Made by a program: the position numbers and the translations under genes. Positions 30,408-39,545 of a stretch of DNA of 64,000 nt are shown piece after piece (the stretch's first letter is position 1; each line of letters starts with the position of its first letter). Under the pieces are notes generated by a model. The model searched no databases. It was given only the letters and a program-made list of their open reading frames with translations, and was not told the DNA's origin. The stretch is from contig NZ_NFKF01000001.1 of assembly GCF_002160255.1 (NCBI RefSeq), positions 186,001-250,000 on the forward strand, in the 5' to 3' direction. This stretch comes from Olsenella sp. An188 (lineage in GTDB: Bacteria; Actinomycetota; Coriobacteriia; Coriobacteriales; Atopobiaceae).

Positions 30408-30436
30408 AGTCTACGGTGTTTCTCGCCGAGCGTCAA
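30408..30436 (-). promoter_or_regulatory. promoter of the rimP-nusA-infB operon
   Basis: TTGACG, a 17-base spacer and TAGACT on the minus strand would start transcription near 30401, about 80 bases before rimP. The spacer contains CGGCGAGAA, part of the recurrent word. A GGAAG...CTTCC hairpin with inner GGGG/CCCC lies in the leader. Confidence 0.75.
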
Positions 30437-30558
30437 GCTTGCCTCCACGATGTCAACACAAGTCGCGTCGGCGAGCGGTCGGGCACGGGGTCGCCCGGCC
30501 GTCACGGGCCAGGGTTGCCTGGTGCGCAGCGCATGCCCCTCCCGGGCAGAAACCTCCT

Positions 30559-30715
30559 GCGATTGGGTGGCAACCTTGATGTGCCGCCGGCCGAAGGAGC
30601 CGGTTTCGGGTCCCCAGGAAGACCTCGTAACGACAAAACCGCAGGTGGCGAGAAGAACGGTGGGCGCGCAGGCACTCACAGGCGCCGCCGTCCATCAAGG
30701 ATGCCACCCAATCGC
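30559..30715. repeat. 157-bp module bounded by 23-bp inverted repeats
   Basis: The left arm (30559-30581) begins GCGATTGGGTGGCA; the right arm (30693-30715) is its inverted copy with one mismatch in 23. A GGCGAGAAGAAC motif lies inside at about 30649. It occupies the 593-base gap between rimP and leuS. Open frames cross it on both strands, but none has a convincing start site or family match, so I treat it as non-coding. No target-site duplication is evident. Confidence 0.75.
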
Positions 30716-30844
30716 CCGGCGTTTGTGCCACAGGAGCGCCCGGCAGGAACCGGAGCAGAGGGAAACGCACAATCGCACAGGTTTTATGGCACGTGGCTTA
30801 TGACATGCGGCTCCGCGGCACATGTCCGGCGACCGCGAGAAGCG

Positions 30845-30886
30845 CGGGCCCCGGGCTCCCCGCCGTGCGGGAGCTCCCGGGGCCCG
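30845..30886 (-). terminator. GC hairpin after leuS
   Basis: A long GC stem (CGGGCCCCGGGAGCTCCCG against CGGGGAGCCCGGGGCCCG on the minus strand, with a bulge) lies 30 bases past the leuS stop. It is followed by CGCTTCTCGC, one copy of the recurrent word, rather than by a T tract. Confidence 0.6.
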
Positions 30887-30915
30887 TGGGGGGCTGGTCT
30901 CGCGAGGCGCCGTCG

Positions 30916-33483
30916 CTAGACGGCCACGATGTTGACCAGGCGGCCCTTGATGACGATGACCTTCTTGATCTGCTTGCCGGCGAGCTGCTCAGCCACGGCT
31001 GCCTTGGCGGCCTCGGCCATCTCGTCGTCGGTTGCGTCGGCGGCGACGGTCACGCGGCCGCGCACCTTGCCCTTGATCTGGACGGCGATCTCGACCTCGT
31101 CGGCCCTGGCGGCCGCCTCGTCGAACTCCGGCCAGGCGGCGTTGTAGACCGAGCCCTCCTGGCGCAGGGCCTCGTGCCAGAGCTCCTCGGCCCAGTGCGG
31201 GCAGATCGGCGCGAGCATGGTCACGATCGCGTGCGCAACGGCGAAGCACAGCGCGGCGTCGCGCCTCTCCACCGGCACGTCGTTGACGTACCTGGACGCG
31301 GCGTTGGTGATCTCCATGACCGCGGAGATGGCGGTGTTGAACTGGCCGCGGTCGAAGTCGGCGGTGCACTTGAGGCCCATGGCGTTGAGGGTGCGCCACA
31401 GCTCCTTGCCCGCGGCGTCGAGCCCGCCGGCGTCGACGGCGCGCTCCTCGGTGCCCTGGGAGAGCAGCCAGGCCACGCGCCAGGCGCGCTTGATGAAGCG
31501 GTTGGCGCCCGCGACGGCCTCCTCGTCCCAGTTGAAGTCCTTCTCGGGCGGGGCGATGAAGAGGATGGCCAGGCGCATGGTGTCCGCGCCGAAGGGCTCG
31601 ATCACCGAGGACGGCGGGACGACGTTGCCCTTGGACTTGGACATGGTGTCGCCGTTGGCGTCCTTGACCATGCCCTGGCAGAGCAGGTTCTCGAAGGGCT
31701 CGTCGCAGTCGATCATGCCGAGGTCGCGCAGGACCTTGGTGAAGAAGCGGCTGTAGAGCAGGTGCAGGATGGCGTGCTCGATGCCGCCGATGTAGTTGTC
31801 CACCGGCATCCAGCGGTCAACGGCCTCCTTGGAGAAGGGCAGCTCCTCGTTGTGCGGGTCGCAGTAGCGCAGGTAGTACCAGCTCGAGCACGTGAAGGTG
31901 TCCATCGTGTCGGTGATGCGGCGGGCCGGCCTGCCGCACTTCGGGCAGGTGGTCTCGTAGAACGGCGCGTACTCGGCGAGCGTCTCGCCCGCACCGAGGT
32001 CGAGGTTGTCCGGCAGGCGCACCGGCAGGTCCTCGTAGGGCACGGGCACGTCGCCGCAGCAGTCGCAGTGGATCATCGGGATGGGGTTGCCCCAGTAGCG
32101 CTGGCGGCTGATCAGCCAGTCGCGCAGGCGGAACTGCACGGTCTTGCGGCCCAGGCCCTGCTCGCCGAGCCACTCGATGATGGCGTCGACGGCCTCGGAG
32201 TGCTTGCCGCCCTTCATGCCGGTGAACCGGCCGGACTGCACGAGGTAGCCCTCGGCCTCCATGGCGTGGTCCCAGTCCACGGAGGTCACGACGAGCTCGC
32301 GCTCGTCCTTGAGCCGCTCGTAGAGCGGGTCGTCCTTCTCGCAGATGATCGGGGCGATCTCCAGGCCGTACTTCTTGGCGAAGTCGAAGTCGCGCTGGTC
32401 GCCGCAGGGCACGCCCATGACGGCGCCGGTGCCGTAGTCCATGAGGACGTAGTCGGCGACCCAGATCGGGGCCGGGCGGCCGTTAACCGGGTTGATGACG
32501 TAGCGGCCGGTGAACACGCCGTGCTTCTCGCGCTCGGAGCCCTGGCGGTCGACCGAGGAGACCTTCTCGGCCGCAGCCTTGAGCTCGAGGAAGGCCGGCT
32601 CGTGCTCGGTGCCGGCCACGAGCTCGGCGGCGAGCGGGCTCTCCGGCGGCAGCAGGAAGAAGCTCACGCCGAAGAGCGTGTCCGGGCGCGTGGTGAAGAC
32701 GGTGATCTTGGTGTCGGTGGGCGTCACGCCGTCGACGTCGGCCAGCGTGAAGTCGATCTCGGCGCCCTCGGAGCGGCCGATCCAGTTGGACTGCATGGCG
32801 CGCACGCGCTCGGGCCACTTGCCCTCGAGGAGCTTGAGGTCGTCGAGCAGCTCCTGGGCGTAGTCGGTGATCTTGAAGTACCACTGGGAGAGCGGGCGCT
32901 TCTCGGGGATCGAGCCGCAGCGCCAGCACTTGCCGTCAACGACCTGCTCGTTGGCGAGCACGGTCTGGCAGCCCGGGCACCAGTTGACCGGCGAGGTGTC
33001 GCGGTAGACGAGGCCCCTCTCCCACATCTTGAGGAAGATCCACTGGCCCCACCTGTAGTACTCGGGGTCGCAGGTGTTGAACATGCGGTCGTAGTCGTAG
33101 GAGAAGCCCATGCGCCGCATGGTCTTGACGGCCTGCTCGATGTTCTTGTGCGTCCAGACGCCGGCCTGCGTGTTGTGCTTGATGGCGGCGTTCTCGGCGG
33201 GCAGGCCGAAGGCGTCGAAGCCCATGGGGTGCAGCACGTCGAAGCCGCGCATGCGGGCCTGGCGGGCCATGGCGTCGCCGATCGTGTAGTTGCGCGCGTG
33301 GCCCATGTGCAGGTCGCCCGAGGGGTACGGGAACATCTCGAGCACGTACTTCTTGGGCTTGTCGGGGCTCTCCTCGGTCTTGTAGAGCTCCTCGGCGTCC
33401 CAGGCCGCCTGCCACTTTGTCTCGATGGCCTCGGCGTCGTAGGTCGGGACCTCGAAGTCGGTCTTCTTAGCGTCGTCGCACAT
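30916..33483 (-). CDS. leuS: leucyl-tRNA synthetase
   Basis: 855 residues from ATG 33481-33483, chosen because GAAGGAG lies just upstream; an earlier in-frame ATG overlaps the promoter -10. The HIGH motif appears as HMGH in [16 protein letters not shown]. The editing domain is present ([15 protein letters not shown]), as is a zinc-type cysteine cluster (CPGCQTV...CWRCG), and KMSKS appears as MSKSKGN. It charges tRNA-Leu. It stands alone between repeat-rich gaps. Confidence 0.97.
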   Translation of the reverse strand: MCDDAKKTDFEVPTYDAEAIETKWQAAWDAEELYKTEESPDKPKKYVLEMFPYPSGDLHMGHARNYTIGDAMARQARMRGFDVLHPMGFDAFGLPAENAAIKHNTQAGVWTHKNIEQAVKTMRRMGFSYDYDRMFNTCDPEYYRWGQWIFLKMWERGLVYRDTSPVNWCPGCQTVLANEQVVDGKCWRCGSIPEKRPLSQWYFKITDYAQELLDDLKLLEGKWPERVRAMQSNWIGRSEGAEIDFTLADVDGVTPTDTKITVFTTRPDTLFGVSFFLLPPESPLAAELVAGTEHEPAFLELKAAAEKVSSVDRQGSEREKHGVFTGRYVINPVNGRPAPIWVADYVLMDYGTGAVMGVPCGDQRDFDFAKKYGLEIAPIICEKDDPLYERLKDERELVVTSVDWDHAMEAEGYLVQSGRFTGMKGGKHSEAVDAIIEWLGEQGLGRKTVQFRLRDWLISRQRYWGNPIPMIHCDCCGDVPVPYEDLPVRLPDNLDLGAGETLAEYAPFYETTCPKCGRPARRITDTMDTFTCSSWYYLRYCDPHNEELPFSKEAVDRWMPVDNYIGGIEHAILHLLYSRFFTKVLRDLGMIDCDEPFENLLCQGMVKDANGDTMSKSKGNVVPPSSVIEPFGADTMRLAILFIAPPEKDFNWDEEAVAGANRFIKRAWRVAWLLSQGTEERAVDAGGLDAAGKELWRTLNAMGLKCTADFDRGQFNTAISAVMEITNAASRYVNDVPVERRDAALCFAVAHAIVTMLAPICPHWAEELWHEALRQEGSVYNAAWPEFDEAAARADEVEIAVQIKGKVRGRVTVAADATDDEMAEAAKAAVAEQLAGKQIKKVIVIKGRLVNIVAV

Positions 33484-33520
33484 CTGCGCTGCTCCTTCGT
33501 TGCGGTACTCCAACCGTGCC

Positions 33521-33529
33521 ATTGTAGCA
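33521..33529 (-). promoter_or_regulatory. extended -10 promoter of leuS
   Basis: TGCTACAAT on the minus strand gives a short leader of about 30 bases. CTTCTCGCC, the recurrent word, ends 17 bases upstream of TACAAT at the -35 position; no TTGACA-like hexamer is present. Confidence 0.65.
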
Positions 33530-33577
33530 GCACGCGAGCGCCCGGCGAGAAGAACCTCGCGACGCGGGAGGTCCGAG

Positions 33578-33622
33578 CCCCGCGCACGGTTTTCGCGCGC
33601 AGGACGTGCGTTTGGCTCGGGC
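33578..33622 (+). repeat. 45-bp dispersed hairpin repeat, copy 1 of 3
   Basis: The unit begins with CGCGCACGG, has a variable middle, and ends GTGCGTTTGGCTCGGG. The two other copies are at 39486-39530 and 39559-39603, all 45 bases long. Pairing of CGCACG with CGTGCG and, just outside, CCGAGCC with GGCTCGG makes a hairpin. Confidence 0.75.
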
Positions 33623-33652
33623 TATGGGGCGCGACGAGAGCGCTCGCCTTGA

Positions 33653-33879
33653 GCGCTTAAGAAAACCGGGTTGTGGCAATCCGGCACCTGAACGTGCTTA
33701 ACAATCTGGTGTTATGGCAGCGGCGTCAGGGTGCGTGCTTAGAGATTCGGGGTTGTGGCGGCACTGGACTCCCCAAACACCCAGCACTCCCGGCCAAAAG
33801 CGGGCCAAAGACTGCCACGACCCCGGATTTCTAAGCACGAGAAGCGCCGCGATTGCCACAACCCCGTTTCTCTAAGCGC
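33653..33879. repeat. 41-bp-period array: three direct copies facing two inverted copies
   Basis: Plus-strand copies start at 33653, 33694 and 33735; minus-strand copies occupy 33810-33838 and 33851-33879. The step is 41 bases in both arms. Each 28-29-base unit fits GYGCTTA, about six variable bases, CGGGGTTGTGGCA and a short tail. Spacers are 12-13 bases and a 47-base centre separates the arms. The outer pair matches at about 25 of 29 positions. No coding frame is supported. It lies in the leuS-guaB gap. A sixth, partial unit is at 42188-42209. Confidence 0.85.
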
Positions 33880-34008
33880 GCCACGGCGCCCCATCAAACG
33901 TGGCGAGAAGGACGTGCCGCACAAGTGCCCTGAAGGAGCCCTCCCGGGCGCTCTTTCCCTCGCCTGTGCGGCGTCGGGCGCGGCAGGCGCCCGCCGCCGT
34001 ACGCAAGA

Positions 34009-34044
34009 GGCCGCCCCGGGGCCACGTCAGGCCCCGGGGCGGCC
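34009..34044 (-). terminator. perfect 15-bp hairpin after guaB
   Basis: GGCCGCCCCGGGGCC and its exact complement enclose a 6-base loop 34 bases past the guaB stop. No T tract is present. A GGCGAGAAGAAC copy lies between the stop codon and the hairpin. Confidence 0.65.
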
Positions 34045-34077
34045 GTCGCGCCGCAGGTTCTTCTCGCCGGACGGTGC

Positions 34078-35589
34078 CTAGCGGTAGCTGAAGCCGTGCT
34101 GGGAGTCCTTGACCACGACGTCGTGCGCGCCGCCCTCGACGATGGAGGTCGAGCTCACGAGCGTGAGGCGGGCCTTCTCCTGCAGCTCCTTGATGGTCTT
34201 GGCGCCGCAGTTGCACATCGTGGACTTGATCTTGTAGAGCGTGTTGCGCACACCCTCCTTGAGCGAGCCGGCGTAGGGCACGTAGGAGTCCACGCCCTCG
34301 ACGAAGCCCAGCTTGGAGGCGCCGCCCTGGTCGTAGCGCTGCCAGTTGCGGGCGCGCGCGGAGCCCTCGCCCCAGTACTCCTTCATGTACTGGCCGTTCA
34401 CGTTGACGCGCTCGGTGGGAGACTCGTCGAAGCGCGCGAAGTAGCGGCCGAGCATCATGAAGTCGGCGCCCATGGCCAGCGCGAGCGTCATGTGGTAGTC
34501 GTAGACGATGCCGCCGTCGGAGCACACGGGCACGTAGACGCCCGTCTCCTCGAAGTACTTGTCGCGCGCGCGGCAGACGTCGATGACCGCGGAGGCCTGG
34601 CCACGGCCGATGCCCTTGGTCTCACGCGTGATGCAGATCGAGCCGCCGCCGATGCCGACCTTCACGAAGTCCGCGCCGCAGTCCGCGAGGAAGCGGAAGC
34701 CGTCCTCGTCCACCACGTTGCCGGCGCCCACGCGCACGGAGTCGCCGTAGTTGGCGCGAATCCACTCGATGGTGCGCTTCTGCCACTCGGAGAAGCCCTC
34801 GGAGGAGTCGATGCACAGCACGTCGGCGCCGGCCTCGACGAGCAGCGGCACGCGCTCGGCGTAGTCACGGGTGTTGATGCCCGCGCCCACCATGTAGCGC
34901 TTGTTGGCGTCGAGCAGCTCGTCGGGGTTGGACTTGTGCTGGTCGTAGTCCTTGCGGAAGACGATGCCCATGAGGTGGTCGTTGTCATCCACCACGGGCA
35001 GGGCGTTGAGCTTGTGCTCCCAGATGACGTCGTTGGCGCTCTTGAGCGTGATGTCCTTGTCGCCCACGATGAGCTTCTCGCGCGGGGTCATGAACTCGGC
35101 GACCTTCATGGAGTGGTCGTCTCGCGTGGGACGGTAGTCGCGACTCGTGACGATGCCGAGGAGCTTGCCACGCGGGGTGCCGTCGTCGGTGACGGGCATG
35201 GTGGAGTGGCCGGTCCTGGCCTTGAGGTCCATGACCTGCTCCATGGTCATGTTCGGGGTGAGCGTGGAGTCGGACTGGACAAAGCCCGCCTTGAAGTCCT
35301 TGACGGCCTTGACCATGGCGGCCTCGGACTCGGGCGTCTGGTTGCCGTAGATGAAGGCCATGCCGCCCTCCATGGCGAGCGCCACGCCCATGTCCACGCC
35401 GGAGACCGACTGCATGATGGCCGAGACCATCGGGATGTTGAGGCTGATGGCCGGCTCCTCGCCGCGGCGGAACTTCACGAGCGGCGTCTTGAGGGACACG
35501 TTGGCGGGGATGTTCTCCGCCGAGGAGTATCCGGGGACGAGCAGGTACTCAGAAAAGGTGTGGGACTCCCCCTCGAAGAACGTTGCCAT
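34078..35589 (-). CDS. guaB: inosine-5'-monophosphate dehydrogenase
   Basis: 503 residues from [10 protein letters not shown]. Two CBS domains occupy the middle ([32 protein letters not shown]). The catalytic loop with its cysteine is [13 protein letters not shown], and [20 protein letters not shown] binds phosphate. The C-terminal part is longer than in many IMPDHs and contains [13 protein letters not shown]. It makes XMP, the committed step to GMP. The start was chosen for the GAGAGGAG site; a longer frame overlaps the promoter. Confidence 0.95.
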   Translation of the reverse strand: MATFFEGESHTFSEYLLVPGYSSAENIPANVSLKTPLVKFRRGEEPAISLNIPMVSAIMQSVSGVDMGVALAMEGGMAFIYGNQTPESEAAMVKAVKDFKAGFVQSDSTLTPNMTMEQVMDLKARTGHSTMPVTDDGTPRGKLLGIVTSRDYRPTRDDHSMKVAEFMTPREKLIVGDKDITLKSANDVIWEHKLNALPVVDDNDHLMGIVFRKDYDQHKSNPDELLDANKRYMVGAGINTRDYAERVPLLVEAGADVLCIDSSEGFSEWQKRTIEWIRANYGDSVRVGAGNVVDEDGFRFLADCGADFVKVGIGGGSICITRETKGIGRGQASAVIDVCRARDKYFEETGVYVPVCSDGGIVYDYHMTLALAMGADFMMLGRYFARFDESPTERVNVNGQYMKEYWGEGSARARNWQRYDQGGASKLGFVEGVDSYVPYAGSLKEGVRNTLYKIKSTMCNCGAKTIKELQEKARLTLVSSTSIVEGGAHDVVVKDSQHGFSYR

Positions 35590-35645
35590 GTGGTGTGGCT
35601 CCTCTCCCCGCCCGCGGCGGTGCCTGTCCTGGCCGAATTTGAGCC

Positions 35646-35654
35646 ATTGTAGCA
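35646..35654 (-). promoter_or_regulatory. extended -10 promoter of guaB
   Basis: TGCTACAAT on the minus strand lies 57 bases before the ATG, with TGAAAA about 16 bases upstream as a weak -35. It diverges from the araC-type promoter. Confidence 0.6.
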
Positions 35655-35723
35655 TCCGCTCACGGGTTTTTCAGGGACCGCCCACCGAGAAGTTCCAGCT
35701 CACGAGAAGGACACGGCGGGACG

Positions 35724-35729
35724 TACAAT
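35724..35729 (+). promoter_or_regulatory. -10 box of the AraC-type regulator gene
   Basis: TACAAT on the plus strand lies 32 bases before the ATG. There is no standard -35; two CGAGAAG words (about 35687 and 35703) occupy that region. Confidence 0.45.
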
Positions 35730-35760
35730 GTTGCCGCATCGAGCGGAAGGGGGGGCTTTG

Positions 35761-36576
35761 ATGGACGGCGGGCGCGTACTTGCCGCGATTGAGACGGTCG
35801 TGGCGCGGACGCGGGCGAAGGACCCGCTTCGCGGCGAGAACCTCGCGCTTCTCGCGTGGCCGGGCGGCGAGGAACCGCGCGAGCGCCTGGGGGCCGAGGG
35901 CTTCGACCTGATCTCCATGAGCTGCCCGCTCGGCGTCGTTGCCGGCGAGGCGGCCGCCGGACGGGAGCGGGAGACGGTGTTTCTCGCCCTGTACTTCAGG
36001 GCCGAGCGCTTCGTCCAAGGGCTCCTGCCCATCGCCACCCCGCGCTCGCACCTCTTCCGCGTGCTCACGTCCACGCACGCCATACAGACCGTGAGGATGA
36101 CGTCGCCCGACCACGAGCTCCTGAGCGACCTGTTCGCGCAGGAGGCCGTGACCTGCGCCGAGCGCCGCGACGGCTGGGAGCAGGTCGCGGAGGCCCTCGG
36201 GTTTGCAATCACGGCGGCGGTCAGCCCCGCCCTGCCCGAGGAGGAGCCAGCCTCGGCGGAGGAGACGCTCGCCGTGATCCTGTCCGACATCGCCGCCCGG
36301 CCGGAGAGCGTGACGCTCGCCGACCTCGCGCAGCGCTACTCCTACAGCCAGAGCTACCTCTCCGAGCTCATCCACGAGCGCTGCGGCAAGACCTTCGGGG
36401 AGCTCGTCCGCGAGCAGCGCATGGAGCGCGCCGCCATGCTCCTGCGGGCGACGAGCCTGCCGGTGGCCGAGGTCGCCCGGCGCGTAGGATACGCCGGCAC
36501 GAGCAACTTCTACCGCGCGTTCCGGGAGCAGTACGGCTGCTCGCCGGCCGAGCTACGCGCGGGCGACCGGAAATAA
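35761..36576 (+). CDS. AraC-family transcriptional regulator
   Basis: 271 residues from ATG 35761, chosen for the GGAAGGGGGG site upstream. The N-terminal half (to about residue 165) is an unassigned sensor-like domain. The C-terminal 100 residues are a double helix-turn-helix of AraC type: VTLADLAQRYSYSQSYLSELIHE, then LPVAEVARRVGYAGTSNFYRAFREQYG. It is convergent with an ABC exporter pair, whose genes end 97 bases away, and divergent from guaB. It may regulate that exporter, but this rests on proximity only. The ligand is unknown. Confidence 0.9.
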   Translation: MDGGRVLAAIETVVARTRAKDPLRGENLALLAWPGGEEPRERLGAEGFDLISMSCPLGVVAGEAAAGRERETVFLALYFRAERFVQGLLPIATPRSHLFRVLTSTHAIQTVRMTSPDHELLSDLFAQEAVTCAERRDGWEQVAEALGFAITAAVSPALPEEEPASAEETLAVILSDIAARPESVTLADLAQRYSYSQSYLSELIHERCGKTFGELVREQRMERAAMLLRATSLPVAEVARRVGYAGTSNFYRAFREQYGCSPAELRAGDRK

Positions 36577-36577
36577 C

Positions 36578-36643
36578 CCACATTTGGTTTTGTGAAGTCG
36601 GCGTTTGCCCAGTTGGACTTCTGACCACGCTAGTCAAATGTGG
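36578..36643. terminator. two-stage hairpin between convergent genes
   Basis: CCACATTTG (36578-36586) pairs with CAAATGTGG (36635-36643), with an inner GAAGTC/GACTTC pair. On the plus strand GATTGTTTT follows. It probably ends transcription of the AraC-type gene and perhaps of the ABC genes from the other side. It is AT-richer than its surroundings. Confidence 0.55.
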
Positions 36644-36673
36644 ATTGTTTTCCAGGCAGCGCGCGGGACGGGC

Positions 36674-38281
36674 TCAGCGCACGCGCTCGAGGCGCCCTCC
36701 CTCGATGCGCAGAACCTGGTCGGCGGCCGCGTCAAGGTCGTCGGAGTGCATGATCGCCACGACGGTCCTGCGCCCGCGCAGCCCCGCCAGGTAGTCGCAG
36801 AGCCTCGCGCTCGTGGCCGCGTCGAGGTTGGTGAGCGGCTCGTCGAGAAGGACCACCGGCTCCGGGCGCGAGAGCGCGCGCAGAAGCCCCAGCTTCTGGC
36901 GCTCGCCGAGCGAGAGGTTGATCGTGGAGCCGTCGATCTCCTTCTCCGCGAAGCCCGAGACGTCGAGCACGCGTGCCACCTCCGGGTCGGCCGTGCCGCC
37001 GAGCAGGTTGCACTCGAGGTCGCCCGTCACCACCGGCACCGGGTAGGTGAGGTAGGCCGCGTGCGCAAGCTCGGGGGCGAGCTCGGCCGTGCCGTCGAGG
37101 TCGTCCGGGTCGGAGAGGCCGCGCAGGAAGTCAAGCAGCATGGACTTGCCCGAGCCGTTGGCGCCGCGCAGCACCACGAGCTCGCCGCGGCGAATCGTGA
37201 GGTCGTGCGTCTCCCAGAGTCGCCGGCCCTCCTCGCCGCGCTCGGGCGTCGCCCACAGCGTGCCGTCGACGCGCGCGATCACGTCGTCATCGTCACCCGC
37301 GCGCCGGAGCGCCTCGAAGCCCGACGGCTCCTCGGCAGCCGCGGCCAGCTCGCCCAGGCGCTCCGCGTGCACGCGGTTGCCGCGGACGTTGGCAAGCTTT
37401 GAGAGCAGCGTGGAGAGCGGGGCCTGAGCGAGCTGCGCGATCTGGTACGCAACGAAGACCTGACCCGCGCCGGCCGCGCCCGTCGCGCAGTGCCAGACCT
37501 CCACGGCCATCATCGCAGCCGCCAGCACGCAGGAGAGGATGCTCGGCAGCTCGTCAATCAGGGCCTCGTTGAAGCGGTAGCGCGTCACGAAGTCGAGGTA
37601 GCCTGCCGAGCACTCGCGGTAGCGCGTGGAGAAGAAGGCGTCAGCCGCGGCGGCGTTGATCGAGCGCTTCTCCTCCACGATGCGCTTGGACTCGCCGAGC
37701 CAGGCGTCCTGTGCGGAAATCCCCTCGCCCTGGAGGCGCGCGAGGCGGCGGGCCGGCAGGCGCAGCGCGAGCGCGAAGGCGGGCGCGTATGCCAGAAGCA
37801 TCGCGGCGAGAAGGACGTCCTGTGCCGCGGCGATCGCCACGAGCGCCGCGAGCGCCAGGCCTGAGCCGAGCACCGAGACGTTGAGGTCGGCGCACATGGT
37901 GCCGTAGACCTCCGTGGAGCCCGTGAGGACGTTGACGTAGTAGCCCTTGTCGTGCCGCGCGAAGGCTCGGCTCGGGGCCGCGAGCAGCTGGCGGGCCGCG
38001 CTCGCGGCCGCGTCCATGGCTCGCGAGACGCCCGCCCAGCGCGGCACCCACGCGCCGAGAAGGACCGCGGCGGCCGTGGCCAGCGCGGCAAGCGCGAGCG
38101 CCGCGACGAGGCGCGCGCCGACGTCCTCCCCGGCGGTGAGCGCGTCGATGGCGGCTCCCACCGCAAGGCTCGCACACGAGCAGGCAACGGTCGCCGCCGC
38201 CACGCCAACGGCGCGGGCGAGGTTGGCGGGCCTGGGGTCGAAGACGGGGTAGGCACGGGAGGTGAGGCTTGCGCTACGCAT
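36674..38281 (-). CDS. ABC exporter subunit, membrane plus ATPase domains
   Basis: 535 residues. The membrane domain (residues about 1-310) has six likely spans and the long intracellular helices of a type I exporter. The ATPase domain has Walker A GANGSGKS, a degenerate signature NLSLGERQ instead of LSGGQ, Walker B PVVLLDEP and the H-loop IMHSDD. Its start overlaps the stop of the partner gene by 8 bases (ATGCGTAG). The partner has the same membrane fold but no ATPase. Substrate unknown; peptide, lipid or heme/thiol export are all possible for the family. Confidence 0.88.
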   Translation of the reverse strand: MRSASLTSRAYPVFDPRPANLARAVGVAAATVACSCASLAVGAAIDALTAGEDVGARLVAALALAALATAAAVLLGAWVPRWAGVSRAMDAAASAARQLLAAPSRAFARHDKGYYVNVLTGSTEVYGTMCADLNVSVLGSGLALAALVAIAAAQDVLLAAMLLAYAPAFALALRLPARRLARLQGEGISAQDAWLGESKRIVEEKRSINAAAADAFFSTRYRECSAGYLDFVTRYRFNEALIDELPSILSCVLAAAMMAVEVWHCATGAAGAGQVFVAYQIAQLAQAPLSTLLSKLANVRGNRVHAERLGELAAAAEEPSGFEALRRAGDDDDVIARVDGTLWATPERGEEGRRLWETHDLTIRRGELVVLRGANGSGKSMLLDFLRGLSDPDDLDGTAELAPELAHAAYLTYPVPVVTGDLECNLLGGTADPEVARVLDVSGFAEKEIDGSTINLSLGERQKLGLLRALSRPEPVVLLDEPLTNLDAATSARLCDYLAGLRGRRTVVAIMHSDDLDAAADQVLRIEGGRLERVR

Positions 38282-39311
38282 GGATTGCTCCTTCGGTCGA
38301 GGCGGACGGGACGGCGCACGGGCGGGAGGTTCTTCTCAGCCGCTCGAAGCCGCTCGGCTCGGCGGCCTCGCGCTCGAGCTCGCGCAGGAGGCCCACGTTC
38401 ACTCGGTTCGCGGCAAAGACGCTCGCCATCTCACAGAGGAAGGACATCGGCTGGCCGAACAGGCCCGCGAGCTGCCAGGCGGCAATGACCGTCCCCACGC
38501 CCGTCCTCCCCGTCGCCACGAGCAGCGCGCAGGCGACAACGGCGATCACCTGGACGAGCGTGCCAGACGAGGTGGGCAGGCTGGTCGAGAGCGTGTCCGC
38601 TAGCAGGTAGCCGCGGCGCCACCTGCGGTAGGACTCGGTGCGCTCCCGGTAGCGCCGCCCGTAGAAGCCCTCGGCACCCGCGGCAACGGCGGCGCGGCGC
38701 TCCTCCACCAGGCGGCGGGCCTCGTCGAGCCAGGCCTCGCGCATCGGCATCATCCTCGTCTGCAGCCGGTTCGCGGCACGCGACGGAAGCAGGGAGAGCG
38801 GAACGTAGACGAGCGCGCAGAGGGCGAGGACGCCCGCAAGCGTCGGGTCGACGAGCACGGCAAAAACGAGCAGGGCGGCGAGCGAGAGCATCGCACCCGG
38901 CACGTACGTGCTCGTGGCCACGACGATGCAGCCGTGCGCGAAGGAAGCCATGTTCACGAGGTTGAGGTAGTGGCCGGCCTCGTGCCGCACGAAGGCGCGC
39001 TGCGGCATATGGAGCACGAGGTCGATGGCGCGCTCGGAGGAGTCGACCTCACGCCGCAGGTTGGCGCGCTGGGGCAACCAGCCGGTGAGACCGAAGGTGG
39101 CGAGCTGCGCCGCCAGCGAGAGCGCGAGATAGCCGAGAAGCGCAGGCGCGGCCGTGGTCGTGCCCAGCGCCCCGGCGGCAACGTCGCTCACGAGCGAGCC
39201 CGCGACGAGCGCCGCGGTCGCCGCGAGCACCGTGCCCAGGGCAGACCCGAGCGCGATGAGCGCGTAGCTCGGCCTCAGCTCGAAGACGGGAAACTGCGTG
39301 CGGTGCCTCAT
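38274..39311 (-). CDS. ABC exporter membrane subunit without ATPase domain
   Basis: 345 residues. It mirrors the membrane domain of the next gene: FPVFELRPSY near the N-terminus (cf. YPVFDPRPAN in the partner), a FVRHEAGHYLNLV segment (cf. FARHDKGYYVNVL) and FERLRR near the end (cf. FEALRR). It stops where an ATPase domain would begin and ends at an intact stop, with no frame-shifted remnant behind it since the next gene starts at once. The pair therefore appears to be an asymmetric exporter. AAAGGAG precedes the ATG. Confidence 0.82.
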   Translation of the reverse strand: MRHRTQFPVFELRPSYALIALGSALGTVLAATAALVAGSLVSDVAAGALGTTTAAPALLGYLALSLAAQLATFGLTGWLPQRANLRREVDSSERAIDLVLHMPQRAFVRHEAGHYLNLVNMASFAHGCIVVATSTYVPGAMLSLAALLVFAVLVDPTLAGVLALCALVYVPLSLLPSRAANRLQTRMMPMREAWLDEARRLVEERRAAVAAGAEGFYGRRYRERTESYRRWRRGYLLADTLSTSLPTSSGTLVQVIAVVACALLVATGRTGVGTVIAAWQLAGLFGQPMSFLCEMASVFAANRVNVGLLRELEREAAEPSGFERLRRTSRPCAVPSASTEGAIHA

Positions 39312-39336
39312 GGGCCGCTCCTTTCGACGAGGGAGC

Positions 39337-39366
39337 CGCGCCCCCGTTTTGGGAGGAGGGGGCGCG
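39337..39366 (-). promoter_or_regulatory. leader hairpin upstream of the ABC exporter genes
   Basis: CGCGCCCCC and GGGGGCGCG form a 9-bp stem with a 12-base loop in the leader, just before the ribosome site. A possible -10 (TACGAT on the minus strand, 39375-39380) lies 9 bases upstream. It could affect translation. Confidence 0.4.
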
Positions 39367-39485
39367 ACGGCCCAATCGTAGGGTCACGCAACCGCGCCGC
39401 AGCTCATGGACGCCGACCGTCCGAAGTGCCGTGACCATCCCGCCGAAATTCCGGCGTAACCGCGCACGCCGTGGCATCGCCCGGG

Positions 39486-39530
39486 CGTCGCGCACGGTTC
39501 TTCTCGCCAATGCGTGCGCCTGGCCCGGGG
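39486..39530 (+). repeat. 45-bp dispersed hairpin repeat, copy 2 of 3
   Basis: The unit starts CGTCGCGCACGGTTC and ends GCGTGCGCCTGGCCCGGGG. Its variable middle contains CTTCTCGCC, the recurrent word. Copy 3 begins 73 bases downstream. Confidence 0.7.
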
Positions 39531-39545
39531 CACCGGGCGGCCAGC

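Noticed and set aside
30559-30715. 6S, tmRNA, RNase P or SRP RNA
   Set aside because: The inverted arms suggested a structured RNA, but I found none of the conserved cores of these RNAs.
30559-30715. Insertion sequence
   Set aside because: Inverted ends are present, but no transposase frame and no target duplication. It is kept as a repeat module only.
30386-30919. Hypothetical proteins in the rimP-leuS gap (both strands)
   Set aside because: The frames overlap on opposite strands, start without ribosome sites, run through the inverted-repeat module and match no family I know.
33484-33522. Longer leuS starting at 33522
   Set aside because: That ATG overlaps the -10 box, whereas the ATG at 33483 has a good ribosome site and the usual N-terminus.
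33653-33879. CRISPR array
   Set aside because: Spacers are only 12-13 bases, the copies diverge from each other, the two arms are inverted, and there are no cas genes in the window.
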